Shown here: piece after piece, positions 30,927 to 33,188 of the stretch
Position numbering within the stretch: position 1 is the stretch's first letter
Layout of the letters: each line of letters begins with the position of its first letter
Source of the DNA: Clostridia bacterium
Lineage (GTDB): Bacteria; Bacillota; Clostridia; Christensenellales; Aristaeellaceae
Length of the DNA: 33,188 nt
Direction of reading: 5' to 3'
NCBI GenBank assembly: GCA_017469025.1
Contig: JAFUHD010000072.1
Coordinates: 1 to 33,188 of the forward strand
Made by a program: the position numbers and the translations under genes
Notes under the pieces: generated by a model
Databases searched by the model: none
Seen by the model: only the letters and a program-made list of their open reading frames with translations
Told to the model about the DNA's origin: nothing

Positions 30927-32671
30927 TTAGCTGCCTCCTTCCCCGTTTCCGGGCGTTCGTCCGGATACTGTGAATAATAGATTTCCTGATACACCGGGCA
31001 TTCCCTGAGCAAAGCATCATGCGTTCCCACACCGGCCAGGTGTCCATTATCCAGAACAAGGATCCTGTCCGCTGTCCGTACACTGGCTGTCCGCTGGGAA
31101 ACAATAAAAACGGTCATCTGACCATCCAATGACCTGATCGCCTGCCTCAGGCGGAGATCCGTCGCAAAATCCAGAGCGGATGCCGAATCATCCAGTATCA
31201 GAATCTCAGGGGTCTTTACAAGTGCACGCGCAATACACAGTCTCTGACGCTGGCCTCCTGACAGATTCCGTCCACCCTGCTCAATCACGGCATCCAGTCC
31301 ACCCTGCTTTCCTTCAACCACTTCCCGGGCCTGTGCAAAATCAATCGCTTTCCAGATCTCATCATCTGTCGCCTGCGGATTTCCCCACTGCATGTTTTCC
31401 CGGATGGTTCCCTCAAAAAGAACTGCTTTCTGCGGAACAATGCCAATTTTCTGAATCAGTGCCCCTTCTGGATATTTTCTGACATCGACACCATCCACCT
31501 GAACCGTACCGGCATTCACATCATAAAACCGGGGAATCAGATTCACCAGTGTCGTCTTGCCGCATCCTGTGCCGCCAATAACACCTATGGTTTCTCCACG
31601 GCCGGCTGTAAACGAAATATCCTGCAGTGCCTCTGCACCGCCGCCTGTGTATGTGAAACAGACACCATCGACCGCAACTGCAGGTGCATCCATGGATCCA
31701 TTTGCTGTCTTCTCAGCATATTGAAGGCTGGGCTGAACATCAAAAATCTTTTCAATCCGGTTTGCACATGCAAGCGATTTGTTCAGGGTAATCACCAGGG
31801 AAGCCAGTTTGATCAGCTCTACAATGATCTGCGCCATGTAATTGTAAAGCGCAACAACATTCCCCTGCTGAAGGGCGCCCAGATGAACACGCAGCGCGCC
31901 CTGACGGATCAGAAAAATGGTTGCCACATTAATCAGCAGATATGTCAGCGGATTCATGAGTGCAGACAGGCGGCCAACAAACTCATTCATTTTCGTCAGT
32001 GCAGCATTCCGGCGGTCAAATTCATCAATTTCCTTCTGCTCTCCGCAAAAGGCGCGAATCACCCGGACACCCGTCAGATTTTCACGTGTCAGACCGAGAA
32101 GACGGTCAAGTCCCGCCTGCGCTTTGGCATAGAGGGGAATACAGGCCAGCATGATGCCAAAGACGATTACAGCCAGAACCGGGATGGCAACTGCAAAAAT
32201 CAGTGCACACTGCAAATCAATGGTAAACGCCATAATCATGGCGCCAAACACAATAAAAGGACTTCTCAAAACCAGCCGGAGTGCCAGATTGACACCATTC
32301 TGAACCTGATTCAGATCACTCGTCATCCTTGTAATCAGGGTATCCGTGCCCAGACTGTCCAGTTCCGAATAGGTGAGCCGCTGAATGTGCTCAAACAGCG
32401 CCTGCCGCAGGTCCGTAGCCATGCCTACACTGGCTCTGGCCGCAAACCACTGTGCTGTAAATGAGAATCCCATCCCAAGTACTGCCAGGAGAATCAGGAT
32501 CAGGAAACAGCGGAGAATAACACCTGTATCTCCGTTGGCAATTCCCTGATTGATGATTGCAGCCACCACCAGCGGAACCAGCAGATCCATCAGGGCTTCA
32601 GACAGTTTGAACGCGGGGGCAAGAATGCTCTCCCTGCGGTACTTTGTCAGAAACGTCAGTAGTTTTTTCAT
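30923..32671 (-). CDS. ABC exporter half-transporter with degenerate Walker B and consensus signature
   Basis: This 582-residue partner subunit has six membrane helices (about 15-300) and an ATPase with Walker A GGTGCGKTT (about 364), canonical LSGGQRQRL (about 468) and Walker B ILDDSASALD (about 490). There the catalytic Glu is replaced by Asp. In heterodimeric exporters this Asp pairs with the partner's variant signature to make the non-hydrolytic site, which matches LSQGQ in the following gene. I chose ATG 32671, with AGAGGA six bases upstream, rather than a GTG six codons earlier. It follows the MATE gene after 14 bases. Confidence 0.9.
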   Translation of the reverse strand: MKKLLTFLTKYRRESILAPAFKLSEALMDLLVPLVVAAIINQGIANGDTGVILRCFLILILLAVLGMGFSFTAQWFAARASVGMATDLRQALFEHIQRLTYSELDSLGTDTLITRMTSDLNQVQNGVNLALRLVLRSPFIVFGAMIMAFTIDLQCALIFAVAIPVLAVIVFGIMLACIPLYAKAQAGLDRLLGLTRENLTGVRVIRAFCGEQKEIDEFDRRNAALTKMNEFVGRLSALMNPLTYLLINVATIFLIRQGALRVHLGALQQGNVVALYNYMAQIIVELIKLASLVITLNKSLACANRIEKIFDVQPSLQYAEKTANGSMDAPAVAVDGVCFTYTGGGAEALQDISFTAGRGETIGVIGGTGCGKTTLVNLIPRFYDVNAGTVQVDGVDVRKYPEGALIQKIGIVPQKAVLFEGTIRENMQWGNPQATDDEIWKAIDFAQAREVVEGKQGGLDAVIEQGGRNLSGGQRQRLCIARALVKTPEILILDDSASALDFATDLRLRQAIRSLDGQMTVFIVSQRTASVRTADRILVLDNGHLAGVGTHDALLRECPVYQEIYYSQYPDERPETGKEAAK

Positions 32672-32685
32672 CACTTGTCCTCTAC

Positions 32686-33188
32686 TCACTCAGGCTTTGA
32701 AGCCCGTTTTTTCCATGTGCCGGACAGCAGATATATGCCTCCGATCACAAATGGCACAAGGCCGGCAAATGCATTTCCATACCAGAATCCCTGAATGCCC
32801 CAGGAAAGCATTACGCCCAGGAAAAGCGAAAAGCCGACACGGCAGAAGATACCATCCAGCAGCGCCACCAGAAGATTCAGTCTTGAATTTCCGGATCCAT
32901 TGATCAGGGCAAAATTTGCCGGTCTCAGCATGGCACCTGCATATTGAACCAGCGCTACCGGTATGTAAACGGCAGCCATATCCAGAACCAGCGGATCACT
33001 TGAAAACAGACCAAAGACCCATTCGTGGTGCAGTGCTGTCACCAGCGCAAAGATACTGGCAGGAATCGCTACTATCCACAATGCGTTGTAGATGACCTTC
33101 GGCACACGCTCCGTCTTTCCTGCACCAAGTGCCTGTGCAATCATGGCGCCGCCTGCTGAGGAAATCGCCTGTGTAATGACGCCCAGCA
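32686..33188 (-). CDS. MATE-family exporter, C-terminal part (cut by window edge)
   Basis: The visible ~167 residues are the last four or five helices of a MATE transporter. They begin in the conserved second-half motif (ITQAISSAGGAMIAQALGAGK), followed by LVQYAGAMLRPANFALINGSGNS, and end with a basic tail. The 5' part lies beyond the right edge. It is distinct from the MATE protein at 9728-11068. It ends 14 bases before the ABC exporter pair on the same strand, so the three export proteins probably share a transcript whose promoter is outside the window. Confidence 0.85.
   Translation of the reverse strand, partial: LGVITQAISSAGGAMIAQALGAGKTERVPKVIYNALWIVAIPASIFALVTALHHEWVFGLFSSDPLVLDMAAVYIPVALVQYAGAMLRPANFALINGSGNSRLNLLVALLDGIFCRVGFSLFLGVMLSWGIQGFWYGNAFAGLVPFVIGGIYLLSGTWKKRASKPE

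Noticed and set aside
1..33188. tRNA, rRNA, CRISPR arrays or phage genes
   Set aside because: I saw no cloverleaf-like segments, regularly spaced repeats or phage structural genes on either strand.

Overview
The window looks like a chromosomal segment of an anaerobic, low-to-mid GC Bacillota (Clostridia-like) bacterium. The evidence is strong AGGAGG-type ribosome sites, sigma-A-type promoters, the anaerobic (cbi-type, early cobalt) corrinoid pathway, and a heterodimeric ABC exporter pair of the kind common in this phylum. The species cannot be named from the sequence. The first ~3.7 kb is visibly more A+T rich than the rest and carries an IS1182-type transposase, an XRE regulator and a gene remnant. 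The rest is dense and ordered.

Layout: 1-942 has no recognisable gene but holds DnaA-box-like repeats. 943-2877 (-) is the transposase. 3072-3413 (+) is a small XRE regulator. 3451-3678 (-) is a remnant of a sugar-binding-protein gene that keeps a perfect promoter and a terminator. 3883-4629 (+) is an MBL-fold hydrolase. 4743-7983 (+) is a phosphonate-type importer, phnD-phnC-phnE-phnE. 8107-8410 is a cobalamin riboswitch with a downstream intrinsic terminator, followed by a btuF-like binding protein, a MATE exporter, btuC and an extended btuD.

13298-27293 (+) is a long, translationally coupled cobalamin operon: cbiET, cbiF, cbiG, cbiD, cobO, cbiC, cbiA, cobD, cbiJ, cbiP, cbiB, cobT, cobU, cobS, a short cobU-like gene and cobC. 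Many neighbours share ATGA start/stop overlaps. Together these genes cover the middle of corrin-ring synthesis, amidation, adenosylation, aminopropanol attachment and nucleotide-loop assembly. The chelatase (cbiK/cbiX), cbiL and cbiH are not in the window, and cbiD carries an in-frame TAA.

27405-29095 (+) is a KDPG/KDPGal aldolase plus 2-keto-3-deoxygalactonokinase pair with its own promoter and terminator. 29166-33188 (-) encodes the two halves of a heterodimeric ABC exporter and the C-terminal part of a second MATE transporter, cut by the window edge.

The points most worth following up are: the lone nonsense codon in cbiD; the paired full-length and P-loop-less CobU proteins; the extra C-terminal domain on BtuD; the MATE gene inserted in the btu set; and the short secreted ORF driven by a perfect consensus promoter.
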